NCBI GenBank assembly: GCA_036557785.1
Contig: DATBGZ010000058.1
Coordinates: 1 to 41,831, forward strand
Length of the DNA stretch: 41,831 nucleotides
Reading direction: 5' to 3'
DNA from: DATBGZ01 sp036557785
GTDB lineage: Bacteria; Actinomycetota; Actinomycetes; Mycobacteriales; Micromonosporaceae
Made by a program: the position numbers and the translations under genes. The notes under the pieces were generated by a model, which did no database searches, was not told where the DNA came from, and worked only from the letters and a program-made list of their open reading frames with translations. Of the stretch, positions 25,825 to 33,264 are shown one piece after another (position 1 is the first letter of the stretch; each line of letters begins with the position of its first letter).

Positions 25825-26709
25825 CTATCCGGCAAAGGGATAGAGCTGATCGAGATCGAGGTTGAGTTCCAGCACGTTGACTCCCGGCTCACCGATGAAC
25901 CCGAGCGTACGGCCGGACGTGTGCTTCGCGACGAGAGCCTGGACGTTCGCGAGGCTGGTACCGCGCTCCCGGGCGACGCGTGGTGCCTGCAGGGCGGCGT
26001 ACTCTGGCGAGATCTGCGGGTCGAGGCCGCTGCCGCTGGCCGTGACCGCGTCCGATGGCACGGCCGGAGTGCCGGGAGCGGCACCACGGATCGGCGTCAC
26101 CACGGCCCGCGAGTAGTCCTCGCCCGCGTTGGCGCATTCGACTGGCACGGCGTGGTAGGTGGCGACGAACGGGGTCGCGGGGCACTCCTCGTTGAGGCTG
26201 ACCACCCGCGTCACTGGCCCGCTGGTGCCGTCGCGATAGAACACCCCGAGCACCGCACCGACGCCGCCGGGCGTGCAGAAGGGCCGGCCGCCGTCCACGC
26301 CCTCGAGGTGGCCTATGGCGAGCGACCGGGAACAGACCTGCGTCAGCAGACTCGGCGTACCGGTGCTCGGATCCGCGGGATCCGGCAACACGTCCACCAC
26401 GTCTTCCGGCCCCAGGTTGCTGGCCGACGTCGCGGTCGGGTCGTAGCCGTCGCCGGCGGCCGACGGGCGCGACTGGAAGTACTGGGCCAGCGGGTTGCCG
26501 TCGGCGTCCGTGAACGACTGCCCGATCAGGGCGCTGCCGACCGGCTGCCCGTCGCGCTCGATCAGTGAACCGTCAGCGCGGTGCGCCAGGCCCGGAATGC
26601 GAGCCACTCCCACCATCGCGAGTGGGTAGGCCACACCGAGCAGCACGGTGAGCACGAGCAGCGCCCGCAGCGCGGCGAGGTGCTGCGTGATCCAACCTGG
26701 TAGACGCAT
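25825..26709 (-). CDS. kdpC: KdpC subunit, with a long central insertion
   Basis: The 294-residue accessory subunit of the Kdp potassium ATPase. An N-terminal helix (LRALLVLTVLLGVAYPLAM) and the conserved SALIGQSF, FQSRPSAAGDGYDPTATSASNLGP and C-terminal SGSGLDPQISPEYA and LGEPGVN-type blocks (here FIGEPGVNVLELNL) define it. Escherichia KdpC is about 190 residues. The extra ~95 residues lie between the two conserved halves (from VCSRSLAIGHLEGVDGG to GEDYSRAVVTPIRG) and contain three to four cysteines on the extracytoplasmic side. I recall comparable insertions in other actinomycetes, so this is probably lineage-specific rather than a defect. Only two bases separate it from the kdpB stop. Confidence 0.95.
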   Translation of the reverse strand: MRLPGWITQHLAALRALLVLTVLLGVAYPLAMVGVARIPGLAHRADGSLIERDGQPVGSALIGQSFTDADGNPLAQYFQSRPSAAGDGYDPTATSASNLGPEDVVDVLPDPADPSTGTPSLLTQVCSRSLAIGHLEGVDGGRPFCTPGGVGAVLGVFYRDGTSGPVTRVVSLNEECPATPFVATYHAVPVECANAGEDYSRAVVTPIRGAAPGTPAVPSDAVTASGSGLDPQISPEYAALQAPRVARERGTSLANVQALVAKHTSGRTLGFIGEPGVNVLELNLDLDQLYPFAG

Positions 26710-26711
26710 GA

Positions 26712-28865
26712 CTATATCCCCGGAATGAGCTGGATGAGCAGGTCGATGATCTTGATGCCGGCGAACGGGGCGATGATGCCGCCCACGCCGTAGATCAGCA
26801 GGTTGCGACCCAGCATCGACGACGCGCTGCCCGGTCGGTATCGGACGCCCCGCAGGGCGAGCGGGATCAGGATCACGATGATGATGGCGTTGAAGATCAC
26901 CGCGGAAAGGATCGCCGACTGCGGGCTCGACAGCCGCATGATGTTCAGCCTGTCCAGGCCCGGGTACACCGCCGCGAACATCGCCGGGATGATGGCGAAG
27001 TATTTGGCTATGTCGTTCGCGATCGAGAACGTCGTCAGGGCACCCCGGGTGATCAGCAGTTGCTTGCCGATCTCGACGATCTCGATGAGTTTCGTCGGGT
27101 CGGAGTCCAGGTCGACCATGTTGCCGGCCTCTTTCGCTGCCGACGTACCGGTGTTCATCGCCACGCCCACGTCCGCCTGGGCAAGCGCGGGCGCGTCGTT
27201 GGTTCCATCACCGGTCATCGCGACGAGTTTGCCGCCCTCCTGCTCCCGCTTGATGAGTGCCAGCTTGTCCTCTGGCGTCGCCTCCGCGAGGAAGTCGTCC
27301 ACACCGGATTCGTCGGCGATCGCCTTCGCGGTCTGCGGGTTGTCACCGGTGATCATGACCGTCCGGATGCCCATCCGGCGCATCTCGTCGAACCGCTCCC
27401 GCATGCCACGCTTGACGACGTCCTTGAGGTGGATGACTCCCAGCACCCGGGCGGGCTGCCCGCCAACGTGCTCGGCCACCAGCAGTGGCGTACCGCCAGA
27501 GGCCGAGATCCCGTCGACCAGCGGCCCTACGTGCTGCGACGGATGCCCGCCGTGGTCGCGGACCCACTTCATCACCGACGTCGCCGCGCCCTTGCGGATC
27601 TGCCGTGCCGTCCCGTCCACGGAGAGGTCGACGCCCGACATGCGGGTCTGGGCGCTGAAGGCGACCCACTCGGCCTGGTCGAGCTCGCCCGGATGGCGTT
27701 CCCGCAGGCCGTGGTGCTCCTTGGCGTAGACCACGATGGATCGCCCCTCGGGGGTCTCGTCCGCGAGGCTCGACAGCTGCGCGGCGTTGGCCAGCTCCTC
27801 GACGCCGACCCCGGCGACCGGGAGGAAGTTGCTCGCCTGGCGGTTGCCCAGGGTGATCGTCCCGGTCTTGTCGAGCAGCAGCGTGTTCACGTCGCCGGCC
27901 GCCTCCACAGCACGCCCGGACATCGCGAGAACGTTGCGTTGCACCAGGCGATCCATCCCCGCGATGCCGATGGCCGAGAGCAGCGCGCCGATCGTGGTCG
28001 GGATCAGACACACGAGCAGCGACGCGAGCACGATCCCGGCGACGCCGTCGGCGTTGAGCGCGATGGTGTCGGGCGCGGCGGCCTGCACGCCCTTGGAGAA
28101 GATCGCCAGCGGCTGCAGCGTCGCGACCGCCAGCAGGAAGATGATGGTCAGCGAGGCGAGCAGGATGTTGAGCGCGATCTCGTTGGGGGTCTTCTGCCGG
28201 TTGGCGCCCTCGACGAGGGAGATCATCCGATCGATGAAGCTCTCGCCCGGCTTCTGCGTGATCCGCACGACGATGCGGTCCGACAGCACCTTCGTACCGC
28301 CGGTGACCGCGCTCCGGTCGCCGCCCGCCTCCCGGATCACCGGAGCGGACTCGCCGGTGATCGCCGACTCGTCGACGCTGGCGATTCCCTCGATCACGTC
28401 ACCGTCGCCGGGGATGACCTGGCCGGCTTCGACCACGACGATGTCGCCCTGGCGCAACGCGACCGCGTCGATGGACTCCTCGCGGTACGAGGCTGCGGCG
28501 GCGCCCGGACTCCAACCACTGAGCCGGCGGGCCACGGTCTGCTGCTTGGCCTTGCGCAGCGCCTCGGCCTGGGCCTTTCCGCGCCCCTCGGCGACCGCCT
28601 CGGCCAGGTTGGCGAAGAACACGGTCAGCCAGAGCCAGACGGTGATCCACCAGGCGAAGACGCTGGAGTGGGCGATCGCCAGCACGGTTGTGAAGACCGC
28701 TCCGACCTCGACGATGAACATGACGGGGTTGCGCCACAGGATCAACGGATTGAGCTTGCGCAGCGCGTCGGGGGTCGACCTCCCGAGCTGCCGGGGGTCG
28801 AGCAGACCACCGCCGACCCGCCGCCGCCCCGTGGTCGCACTCGCGGCTAGTGACGTGACAGACAT
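26712..28865 (-). CDS. kdpB: KdpB, P-type ATPase catalytic subunit
   Basis: The 717-residue energising subunit of the potassium pump. The phosphorylated aspartate is D332 in LLLDKTGTITLGNR. The TGES loop (ESAITGESAPVI), the KGAAT nucleotide-domain motif, MITGDNPQTAKAIA and MTGDGTNDAPALAQADVGVAM are all present, so the enzyme should be active. The serine in TGES corresponds to the site at which E. coli KdpB is switched off by phosphorylation under high potassium. The first ~35 residues are a variable basic leader. It follows kdpA after 15 bases and precedes kdpC by two. Confidence 0.97.
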   Translation of the reverse strand: MSVTSLAASATTGRRRVGGGLLDPRQLGRSTPDALRKLNPLILWRNPVMFIVEVGAVFTTVLAIAHSSVFAWWITVWLWLTVFFANLAEAVAEGRGKAQAEALRKAKQQTVARRLSGWSPGAAAASYREESIDAVALRQGDIVVVEAGQVIPGDGDVIEGIASVDESAITGESAPVIREAGGDRSAVTGGTKVLSDRIVVRITQKPGESFIDRMISLVEGANRQKTPNEIALNILLASLTIIFLLAVATLQPLAIFSKGVQAAAPDTIALNADGVAGIVLASLLVCLIPTTIGALLSAIGIAGMDRLVQRNVLAMSGRAVEAAGDVNTLLLDKTGTITLGNRQASNFLPVAGVGVEELANAAQLSSLADETPEGRSIVVYAKEHHGLRERHPGELDQAEWVAFSAQTRMSGVDLSVDGTARQIRKGAATSVMKWVRDHGGHPSQHVGPLVDGISASGGTPLLVAEHVGGQPARVLGVIHLKDVVKRGMRERFDEMRRMGIRTVMITGDNPQTAKAIADESGVDDFLAEATPEDKLALIKREQEGGKLVAMTGDGTNDAPALAQADVGVAMNTGTSAAKEAGNMVDLDSDPTKLIEIVEIGKQLLITRGALTTFSIANDIAKYFAIIPAMFAAVYPGLDRLNIMRLSSPQSAILSAVIFNAIIIVILIPLALRGVRYRPGSASSMLGRNLLIYGVGGIIAPFAGIKIIDLLIQLIPGI

Positions 28866-28880
28866 TCCAGACGTGGCTTC

Positions 28881-30575
28881 CTAGAAGGCCTCGGCCAGCG
28901 GGCCGAGCGCGAGGGCGGGCAGGTAGGTGAGGGCGACCACGATGAGCGTCACACCGACGACCATGCCGACGAACAGCGGCCCGTGCGTGGCCAGCGTTCC
29001 TTCCGAGGCAGGCACTGGCTGCTGGCGGGCCAGCGAACCGGCCAGTCCGAGCACGAACACGATCGGCAGGAACCGGCCGAACAGCATGCACATGCCCAAC
29101 GCCGTGTTATAGAACGGCGTATTCACACCAATGCCTGCAAAGGCTGAGCCGTTGTTGTTGCTCGCCGAGGTGAACGCGTAGAGCACCTCCGACAGCCCGT
29201 GCGCGCCCGTGTTCAGCATGGTGGCACGCGCCTGCGGGAACGACATGGCCACAGCCGTACCGATGAGCACCAGCGCCGGCGTGGTCAGCAGGTACAGCGA
29301 CGCGAACTTCATCTCGCGGGAGCCGATCTTCTTGCCGAGGTACTCCGGTGTCCGGCCCACCATGAGCCCGGCGACGAAGACGGTGATGACGGCGAGAACG
29401 AGCATTCCGTACAGACCCGAGCCGGTGCCACCTGGCGCTACCTCGCCGAGCATCATGTTGAACATCGTGATGCCACCGCCGATGGCAGTGTACGAGTCGT
29501 GGAAGGAGTCGACGGCGCCGGTCGAGGTCAGTGTGGTCGCCGCGGCGAACGTCGCCGACTGGGGGACGCCCAATCGGGTCTCGGTGCCCTCCGTCGCCGC
29601 GCCGACCGCCGCCGGCACCGTGCCGGGGTGCTGCAGCTGCACCGCCGTCAGCGCGATGACGCTGCCCAGGGCCAGGATCGCCATCACGGCCGCGATGGCG
29701 TAGCCCTGTCGGATCCCGCGACGCTCGCGGAGCGGGTCATCCAGGCTCGGCTGGCCGACCATCCGGCCGAAGACCCGGGGCAGGCTGAACGGGATCAGCA
29801 GGATCAGGAAGATCTCCAACCAGTTTGTCCACCCGGTCGGGTTCTCGAACGGGTGCGCGGAGTTGGCGTTGTAGAAGCCACCGCCGTTCGTGCCGAACTC
29901 CTTGATCACCTCCTGGCTGGCCACCGGGCCTCCGGTGATGTGCTGCGTTCCGCCCGCTAGCGTGGTGACGTCCGTGCCACCCGAGAGGTTCTGCACCGTG
30001 CCTGCGGCGATAAGGACAGCGGCGCCGAGCACGGCCACGGGCAGCAGGATGCGCAAGCAGATGCGCACCAGATCGACCCAGAAGTTGCCCAGTTGGTTGG
30101 TCTTCGACCGTGCGAACCCCCTTACCAGCGCGACGGCAACGGCAACGCCGACCGCTGCGGAGACGAAGTTCTGCACGGCCAGGCCGGCCATCTGCACGAG
30201 GTGGCCCATCGTCGACTCACCCGAGTACGACTGCCAGTTCGTATTGGTGATGAAGCTGACGGCGGTGTTCCAGGCCTGGTCTGGGTGCACCGCCGGGAAG
30301 CCCAGGCTCAGCCAGAGCTTGTCCTGAACCCGCTGGAACAGGTAGAGAAACAGGATGCTGATGGCTGAGAACGCGAGCACGCTGCGGGTGTAGGCAACCC
30401 AGGTCTGCTCGCCGTCTGCGTTCACGCCGATGAGTTTGTAGATACCTCGCTCGGCGCGCGAGTGTCGTTTCGGGTGCAGCGCCCCGTACATGTAGTCGCC
30501 GAACGGCCGGTGCACGATCGCCAACGCGACCGCGAGGGACACGATGAACAGGACTCCGGCCGCCGTGGTGCTCAT
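28881..30575 (-). CDS. kdpA: KdpA, potassium-channel-like subunit
   Basis: The 564-residue potassium-binding and translocating subunit. About ten membrane helices are visible, with the conserved stretches RPFGDYM, SFITNTNWQSYSGE, EFGTNGGGFYNANSAHPF and AFTSASNNNGSAFAG, which contain the four filter-like loops for potassium selection. Its ATG at 30575 shares one base with the kdpF stop (TGATG), implying coupled translation. It works in the KdpFABC complex as a high-affinity scavenging pump under potassium starvation. Length is normal and nothing is damaged. Confidence 0.97.
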   Translation of the reverse strand: MSTTAAGVLFIVSLAVALAIVHRPFGDYMYGALHPKRHSRAERGIYKLIGVNADGEQTWVAYTRSVLAFSAISILFLYLFQRVQDKLWLSLGFPAVHPDQAWNTAVSFITNTNWQSYSGESTMGHLVQMAGLAVQNFVSAAVGVAVAVALVRGFARSKTNQLGNFWVDLVRICLRILLPVAVLGAAVLIAAGTVQNLSGGTDVTTLAGGTQHITGGPVASQEVIKEFGTNGGGFYNANSAHPFENPTGWTNWLEIFLILLIPFSLPRVFGRMVGQPSLDDPLRERRGIRQGYAIAAVMAILALGSVIALTAVQLQHPGTVPAAVGAATEGTETRLGVPQSATFAAATTLTSTGAVDSFHDSYTAIGGGITMFNMMLGEVAPGGTGSGLYGMLVLAVITVFVAGLMVGRTPEYLGKKIGSREMKFASLYLLTTPALVLIGTAVAMSFPQARATMLNTGAHGLSEVLYAFTSASNNNGSAFAGIGVNTPFYNTALGMCMLFGRFLPIVFVLGLAGSLARQQPVPASEGTLATHGPLFVGMVVGVTLIVVALTYLPALALGPLAEAF

Positions 30576-30664
30576 CAGAAACGCTCCGGTCGCACGAGGG
30601 CTATCACAAGGAACACGGTCAGAGCGACCGCGAGGATGAGGGCGATGAGGTTTTCGATACTCAC
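30575..30664 (-). CDS. kdpF: KdpF small membrane subunit
   Basis: A 29-residue peptide encoded from GTG 30664 to TGA at 30575. It begins VSIENLIALI, forms a single helix and ends VRPERF, the usual KdpF ending. KdpF stabilises the KdpABC complex in the membrane. Its GTG overlaps the stop of the preceding micro-ORF (GTGA) and its stop overlaps kdpA (TGATG), so three consecutive genes are translationally coupled. It is too short for ordinary gene callers. Confidence 0.9.
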   Translation of the reverse strand: MSIENLIALILAVALTVFLVIALVRPERF

Positions 30665-30744
30665 AGGCGCTCAGCTCCCCGCAGCAGTAGCGCGAGGACC
30701 ACGAACGCCGTGACCGTCACGACTACGTAAATGAGATCAGCCAC
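30661..30744 (-). CDS. 27-residue membrane micro-ORF upstream of kdpF (KdpF-like)
   Basis: GTG 30744 to TGA 30661 encodes 27 residues beginning VADLIYVVVT, continuing as one hydrophobic helix and ending LLRGAERL. A near-perfect ribosome site, AAGGAGGA, lies six bases upstream (30758-30751), and there is none stronger in the operon. The stop overlaps the kdpF start by GTGA. Length, single helix and the ending (Arg-x-x-Glu-Arg-Leu against Arg-Pro-Glu-Arg-Phe) make it look like a second KdpF-type peptide. I have a vague recollection of short peptides in this position in other actinomycetes but know of no described function. It could be an extra subunit of the pump, a regulator of KdpD, or a leader that loads ribosomes onto kdpF. 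Confidence 0.75.
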   Translation of the reverse strand: MADLIYVVVTVTAFVVLALLLRGAERL

Positions 30745-30774
30745 GGGGCTTCCTCCTTGTCCATCACTGTGGGT

Positions 30775-30807
30775 GCCCGACGGTCGTTGACGATCAGCCC
30801 GTCGGGC
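30775..30807 (-). promoter_or_regulatory. Stem-loop in the kdp leader
   Basis: GCCCGACGG (30775-30783) pairs exactly with CCGTCGGGC (30799-30807) across a 15-base loop, ending 16 bases upstream of the strong ribosome site of the kdp micro-ORF. Together with the hairpin at 30823-30839 it makes the 5' leader strongly structured. A role in attenuation or translation control is inferred. Confidence 0.5.
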
Positions 30808-30822
30808 GGCACGGTCAGCGGT

Positions 30823-30839
30823 GGCGGCTCGGCGCCGCC
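30823..30839 (-). promoter_or_regulatory. Second hairpin in the kdp leader
   Basis: GGCGGC (30823-30828) and GCCGCC (30834-30839) form a compact six-pair stem with a five-base loop. In such GC-rich DNA short stems are common by chance, so the weight comes from its position beside the longer stem. Confidence 0.35.
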
Positions 30840-30912
30840 CCTGTCGTGGCTGCGCCAGGCACGTGGCCGCGGCTCGAAGTCAAGTCACCGCCTCGCCGGG
30901 CGAACAGGGCCG

Positions 30913-30960
30913 TTCACGGGATTTCTACGGGGGAGGCCAGATCTTCACGCGCTTTTCACG
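30913..30960. promoter_or_regulatory. Paired OmpR-family direct repeats (candidate KdpE sites)
   Basis: Two direct repeats share the same geometry: TTCACG-N5-TCTACG at 30913-30929 and TTCACG-N5-TTCACG at 30944-30960. Their starts are 31 bp apart, about three helical turns. Six-base half-sites spaced by five bases are how OmpR/PhoB-family dimers bind, and the E. coli KdpE site has that layout (TTTATA-N5-TTTACA). The sites lie upstream of a TTGACT box reading toward kdp. Streptomyces PhoP boxes (GTTCACC units at 11-bp spacing) look similar, so control by a PhoP-type regulator is the main alternative. Confidence 0.55.
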
Positions 30961-31048
30961 CCACGGCGCGACCGGAGTACGCCTTGTCGGCCAGATCCCG
31001 GTCGGGCCGGGCCCCAGCGGTGGTGCGCCGCACAGCCGCGCCGTCCGG

Positions 31049-31076
31049 TTGCCACTGTTAATGACCGAGATATACA
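31049..31076 (+). promoter_or_regulatory. Promoter of the ytrA-type operon
   Basis: TTGCCA (31049-31054), a 16-base spacer and TATACA (31071-31076) form the best sigma-70-type promoter in the window. The GTG of the GntR gene follows 41 bases later with GGGAGG in between. Confidence 0.6.
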
Positions 31077-31078
31077 CT
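31054..31078. promoter_or_regulatory. YtrA-like operator overlapping the promoter
   Basis: TACACT (31073-31078) is preceded at exactly 13 bp by ACTGTT (31054-31059). Bacillus subtilis YtrA, a regulator of the same GntR subgroup, is reported to bind AGTGTA-N13-TACACT. Here the right half is exact and the left half matches four of six bases. The element covers the space between the -35 and -10 boxes, where a repressor would block transcription. An outer pair, ATGAC (31061-31065) and GTCAT (31086-31090), is an alternative. Confidence 0.5.
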
Positions 31079-31117
31079 ACGCACAGTCATGACGGGAGGC
31101 GCGGGAGGCGGTGCGCG

Positions 31118-31501
31118 GTGAGGATCATCATTCGCAACTCATCGGGCGTGCCGATCTACCAGCAGATCAAGGAGCAGGTCAAGCAGGCGATCCTTGCCGA
31201 CGAACTCAGCGAGGGTGATCTGCTGCCGTCAATCCGCCACCTCGCGGCCGACCTCAAGGTGAGCGTCATCACCACCACGCGGGCGTACACCGAACTGGAG
31301 CAAGAGGGCTACCTCATCAACGTGCCCGGCAAGGGTTGTTATGTGGCGCCAAAGGACAGCGACCTGATCCGGGAGCAGTTGATTCGCCGGATTGAAGATG
31401 CCTTCGGTGAGGCCATCGCCGCGGCACGGCTGACCAAGATTTCCGCACAGGAACTACACGAGATCCTCCGCTTCACCCTCGAAGGAGAAGGCCATGAATG
31501 A
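31118..31501 (+). CDS. YtrA-subfamily GntR repressor
   Basis: A 127-residue regulator. GTG 31118 follows GGGAGG by eight bases; the longer frame upstream reads through the promoter and is not coding. The winged helix (GVPIYQQIKEQVKQAIL, LLPSIRHLAADLKVS, TTTRAYTELEQEGYL, GKGCYV) is followed by a short helical tail of about 45 residues rather than a ligand-binding domain, which defines the YtrA group. Such proteins repress the ABC transporter operon they lead, often answering cell-wall antibiotics or membrane stress. Its stop overlaps the ATPase start by eight bases. The promoter contains a matching operator candidate, implying autoregulation. Confidence 0.93.
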   Translation: MRIIIRNSSGVPIYQQIKEQVKQAILADELSEGDLLPSIRHLAADLKVSVITTTRAYTELEQEGYLINVPGKGCYVAPKDSDLIREQLIRRIEDAFGEAIAAARLTKISAQELHEILRFTLEGEGHE

Positions 31502-32366
31502 CGCCCTGGAAGTCGTGGACCTCCACAAGACCTACCCGGAGTTCACACTCGACCGGGTGTCATTCTCGTTGCCGCCGGGCTACATCATGGGTTTCGTTGG
31601 CCAGAACGGTGCGGGTAAGACGACGACGATCCGCCTGATCCTCAATATGGCGATCAGAGATGGTGGCGAGATCCACGTGTTCGGGCGCGACAACATCCGC
31701 GATGAGATGGCGGTCAAACAAGATATTGGCACGGTGTTCGATGAAATCTTCTTCGTGGACTCCTGGCGGGTGCGTGAAGTCGAGATGGCGATCCGGAGGT
31801 TCTACTCTGGATGGGACAGCTCGGCATTCGCCGGATACCTCCAGGAGTTCGCGCTTCCGCTCGGTAAGCGGGTGCGGGAGTTGTCGCGCGGCATGAAGAT
31901 GAAACTCATGCTCGCGGTGGCGATGTCGCACGGCGCGAAACTGCTCGTCCTTGATGAGCCGACATCCGGCCTTGACCCCTTGGCCCGTGACGAACTGCTG
32001 GACATCCTTCGCGCCTATATTGCCGACGGCGACAAGAGCGTATTCTTCTCCACCCACATCACCCCGGACCTTGAACGCATTGCCGATTACATCACGCTCA
32101 TCGACCGGGGCCGGGTTCTTTACACAGGCACGAAGGACGGCCTGCTGGAGCACTTCACGCTCGTGTCAGGCAGCACGGACGACCTCACCGACACGCTGCG
32201 GGCGGGCATCATTGGGCTGTCACTGACCAGGAGTGGATTCACCGGGCTGATACATACAGACGCCGTCAAGGGTCTGCCCGCCTCGATTCACACCCAGGAA
32301 CCCACGATCGACGACGTGGTCATCCACATCGGAAAGGACGGAGGACGCCATGAGACGGATCAGTAA
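31494..32366 (+). CDS. ABC transporter ATPase of the YtrA-type operon
   Basis: A 290-residue ATPase with Walker A GQNGAGKTT, Walker B LLVLDEPTSGLDP, switch His in FFSTHI, and the variant signature LSRGMKMKL typical of the BcrA/YtrB branch. A C-terminal extension of about 75 residues (from TLVSGSTDDL) follows the core. It overlaps the repressor gene by 8 bases and the permease gene by 17, so the three are coupled. With the ABC-2 permease it probably exports or expels a peptide or lipid-targeting compound; the substrate is unknown. Codon use is slightly less GC-extreme than in neighbouring operons, which may hint at separate acquisition. Confidence 0.94.
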   Translation: MNDALEVVDLHKTYPEFTLDRVSFSLPPGYIMGFVGQNGAGKTTTIRLILNMAIRDGGEIHVFGRDNIRDEMAVKQDIGTVFDEIFFVDSWRVREVEMAIRRFYSGWDSSAFAGYLQEFALPLGKRVRELSRGMKMKLMLAVAMSHGAKLLVLDEPTSGLDPLARDELLDILRAYIADGDKSVFFSTHITPDLERIADYITLIDRGRVLYTGTKDGLLEHFTLVSGSTDDLTDTLRAGIIGLSLTRSGFTGLIHTDAVKGLPASIHTQEPTIDDVVIHIGKDGGRHETDQ

Positions 32367-33051
32367 CGCGGTACGGCTTGACTATCGCACCGGCAGGTTC
32401 TACCTGCTGATCTACCCGCTGCTGTTCCTCGTCGGCCTGGTGATCGGTGCCGTCGCCAAGATGCCGATCTTCACTGTAGTACTCACGATTGTGCTGGCGG
32501 TCTTCATCTCAAGCGGTGTCTTCTCCATCAACGAGCGCAACCACGGTGAGAGGCTCTACGGCACCCTCCCCCTGGCGCGCAAGGACGTGGTGCTCGGGCG
32601 GTACGTCTTCGGCCTCACCATCGGAGTCGCCGCCACGGTGATTGCCGGGATGTTGGGCTACCTCGCCTCACGGATCGCCGGGGTGTCGATGGGAGCGTTC
32701 GGACCGAAAGGTGGCTCGTTCGTCCCCGGGTACGACTCGCTGCTGTTCTGGGCGGCGATCGGGCTGGCGTTTTGTTACTTCTGCTTCTCCATGGCCATCG
32801 CGTTTCCGATCTACTTCCGGTTCGGGTTCTCCAAGTCCTACGTCTTCACCATGCTGCCGCTGTACCTCGTCGTCCTGGCCACGCTGCTCATCACGAGAAA
32901 ACTCAACCTCACCCTCGACGCCGGCTCCGTACTTGACTACCTGGCCGGCCACCTGTACCTGCCACCCATCATCGGCGTGGCCGCTGGCCTCGTCTTCCTG
33001 GTCGTCTCGTTCCTGATTGCCAACTCCGTATACGCCCGCAAAGAGATCTGA
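32350..33051 (+). CDS. ABC-2-type permease
   Basis: A 233-residue membrane protein with six hydrophobic segments: two near the start (FYLLIYPLLFLVGLVIGAVA, VVLTIVLAVFISSGVFSI), a conserved polar loop (NERNHGERLYGTLPLARKDVV), then four more. The NE(R)...GE.LY..LPL..k.vV block is characteristic of ABC-2 permeases found with YtrA-type regulators. It pairs with the preceding ATPase. The gene is followed after 19 bases by a 47-codon ORF with its own strong ribosome site, so the operon has four genes. Confidence 0.92.
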   Translation: MRRISNAVRLDYRTGRFYLLIYPLLFLVGLVIGAVAKMPIFTVVLTIVLAVFISSGVFSINERNHGERLYGTLPLARKDVVLGRYVFGLTIGVAATVIAGMLGYLASRIAGVSMGAFGPKGGSFVPGYDSLLFWAAIGLAFCYFCFSMAIAFPIYFRFGFSKSYVFTMLPLYLVVLATLLITRKLNLTLDAGSVLDYLAGHLYLPPIIGVAAGLVFLVVSFLIANSVYARKEI

Positions 33052-33070
33052 ACCTAACAGGAGGCCACTC

Positions 33071-33214
33071 ATGAGCAACAACAAACCATGGTTCCGGGCG
33101 AACAGATCTGGTATGGGGTTTCACCCCGCGACCTGGCAGGGTTGGCTCATTCTCCTGGGCTGTGTCGCGGCTTTCGTCGCCGCCGTAGTCGTCGTCGTCA
33201 CCGCGACACGCTAG
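33071..33214 (+). CDS. 47-residue single-helix protein at end of YtrA-type operon
   Basis: ATG 33071 is preceded by CAGGAGG at a good distance. The product starts MSNNKPWFRANRSGMGFHP, contains ATWQGWLILL leading into one membrane helix, and ends VVTATR. The polar, Trp-rich N-terminus with F-x-P-x-T-W-Q-G-W resembles uncharacterised small bacterial membrane proteins that I recognise by pattern only. Its place directly after an ATPase and permease suggests an accessory subunit or a small regulator of the transporter. The reading from 33017 overlaps the permease and is not needed. Confidence 0.8.
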   Translation: MSNNKPWFRANRSGMGFHPATWQGWLILLGCVAAFVAAVVVVVTATR

Positions 33215-33264
33215 GGCGAGACCGTCGACTGTGATGGCGAGGGCAACATCGGGCGCCGGCACGG

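Larger units (their letters stand above)
30745..31117. other. Regulatory region between kdp and ytrA-type operons
   Basis: These 373 bp hold no gene. From the kdp side there is a strong ribosome site, two leader hairpins, a TTGACT box at 30883-30878 on the minus strand without a clear -10 partner, and two direct-repeat sites at 30913-30960. From the other side there is a good plus-strand promoter at 31049-31076 overlapped by an operator-like repeat. I looked for hallmarks of a cyclic di-AMP (ydaO) riboswitch and could not recognise them. Confidence 0.6.

Noticed and set aside
27060..28850. 596-residue plus-strand open frame
   Set aside because: Antisense shadow of kdpB; His/Arg/Asp/Gly-rich sequence with no recognisable domain.
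30745..30912. Possible cyclic di-AMP riboswitch in the kdp leader
   Set aside because: I could not recognise conserved sequence blocks of the ydaO class; only generic GC stems are visible.
30821..31117. N-terminal extension of the GntR regulator
   Set aside because: It would read through the promoter and operator region, and family homology and the ribosome site start at 31118.
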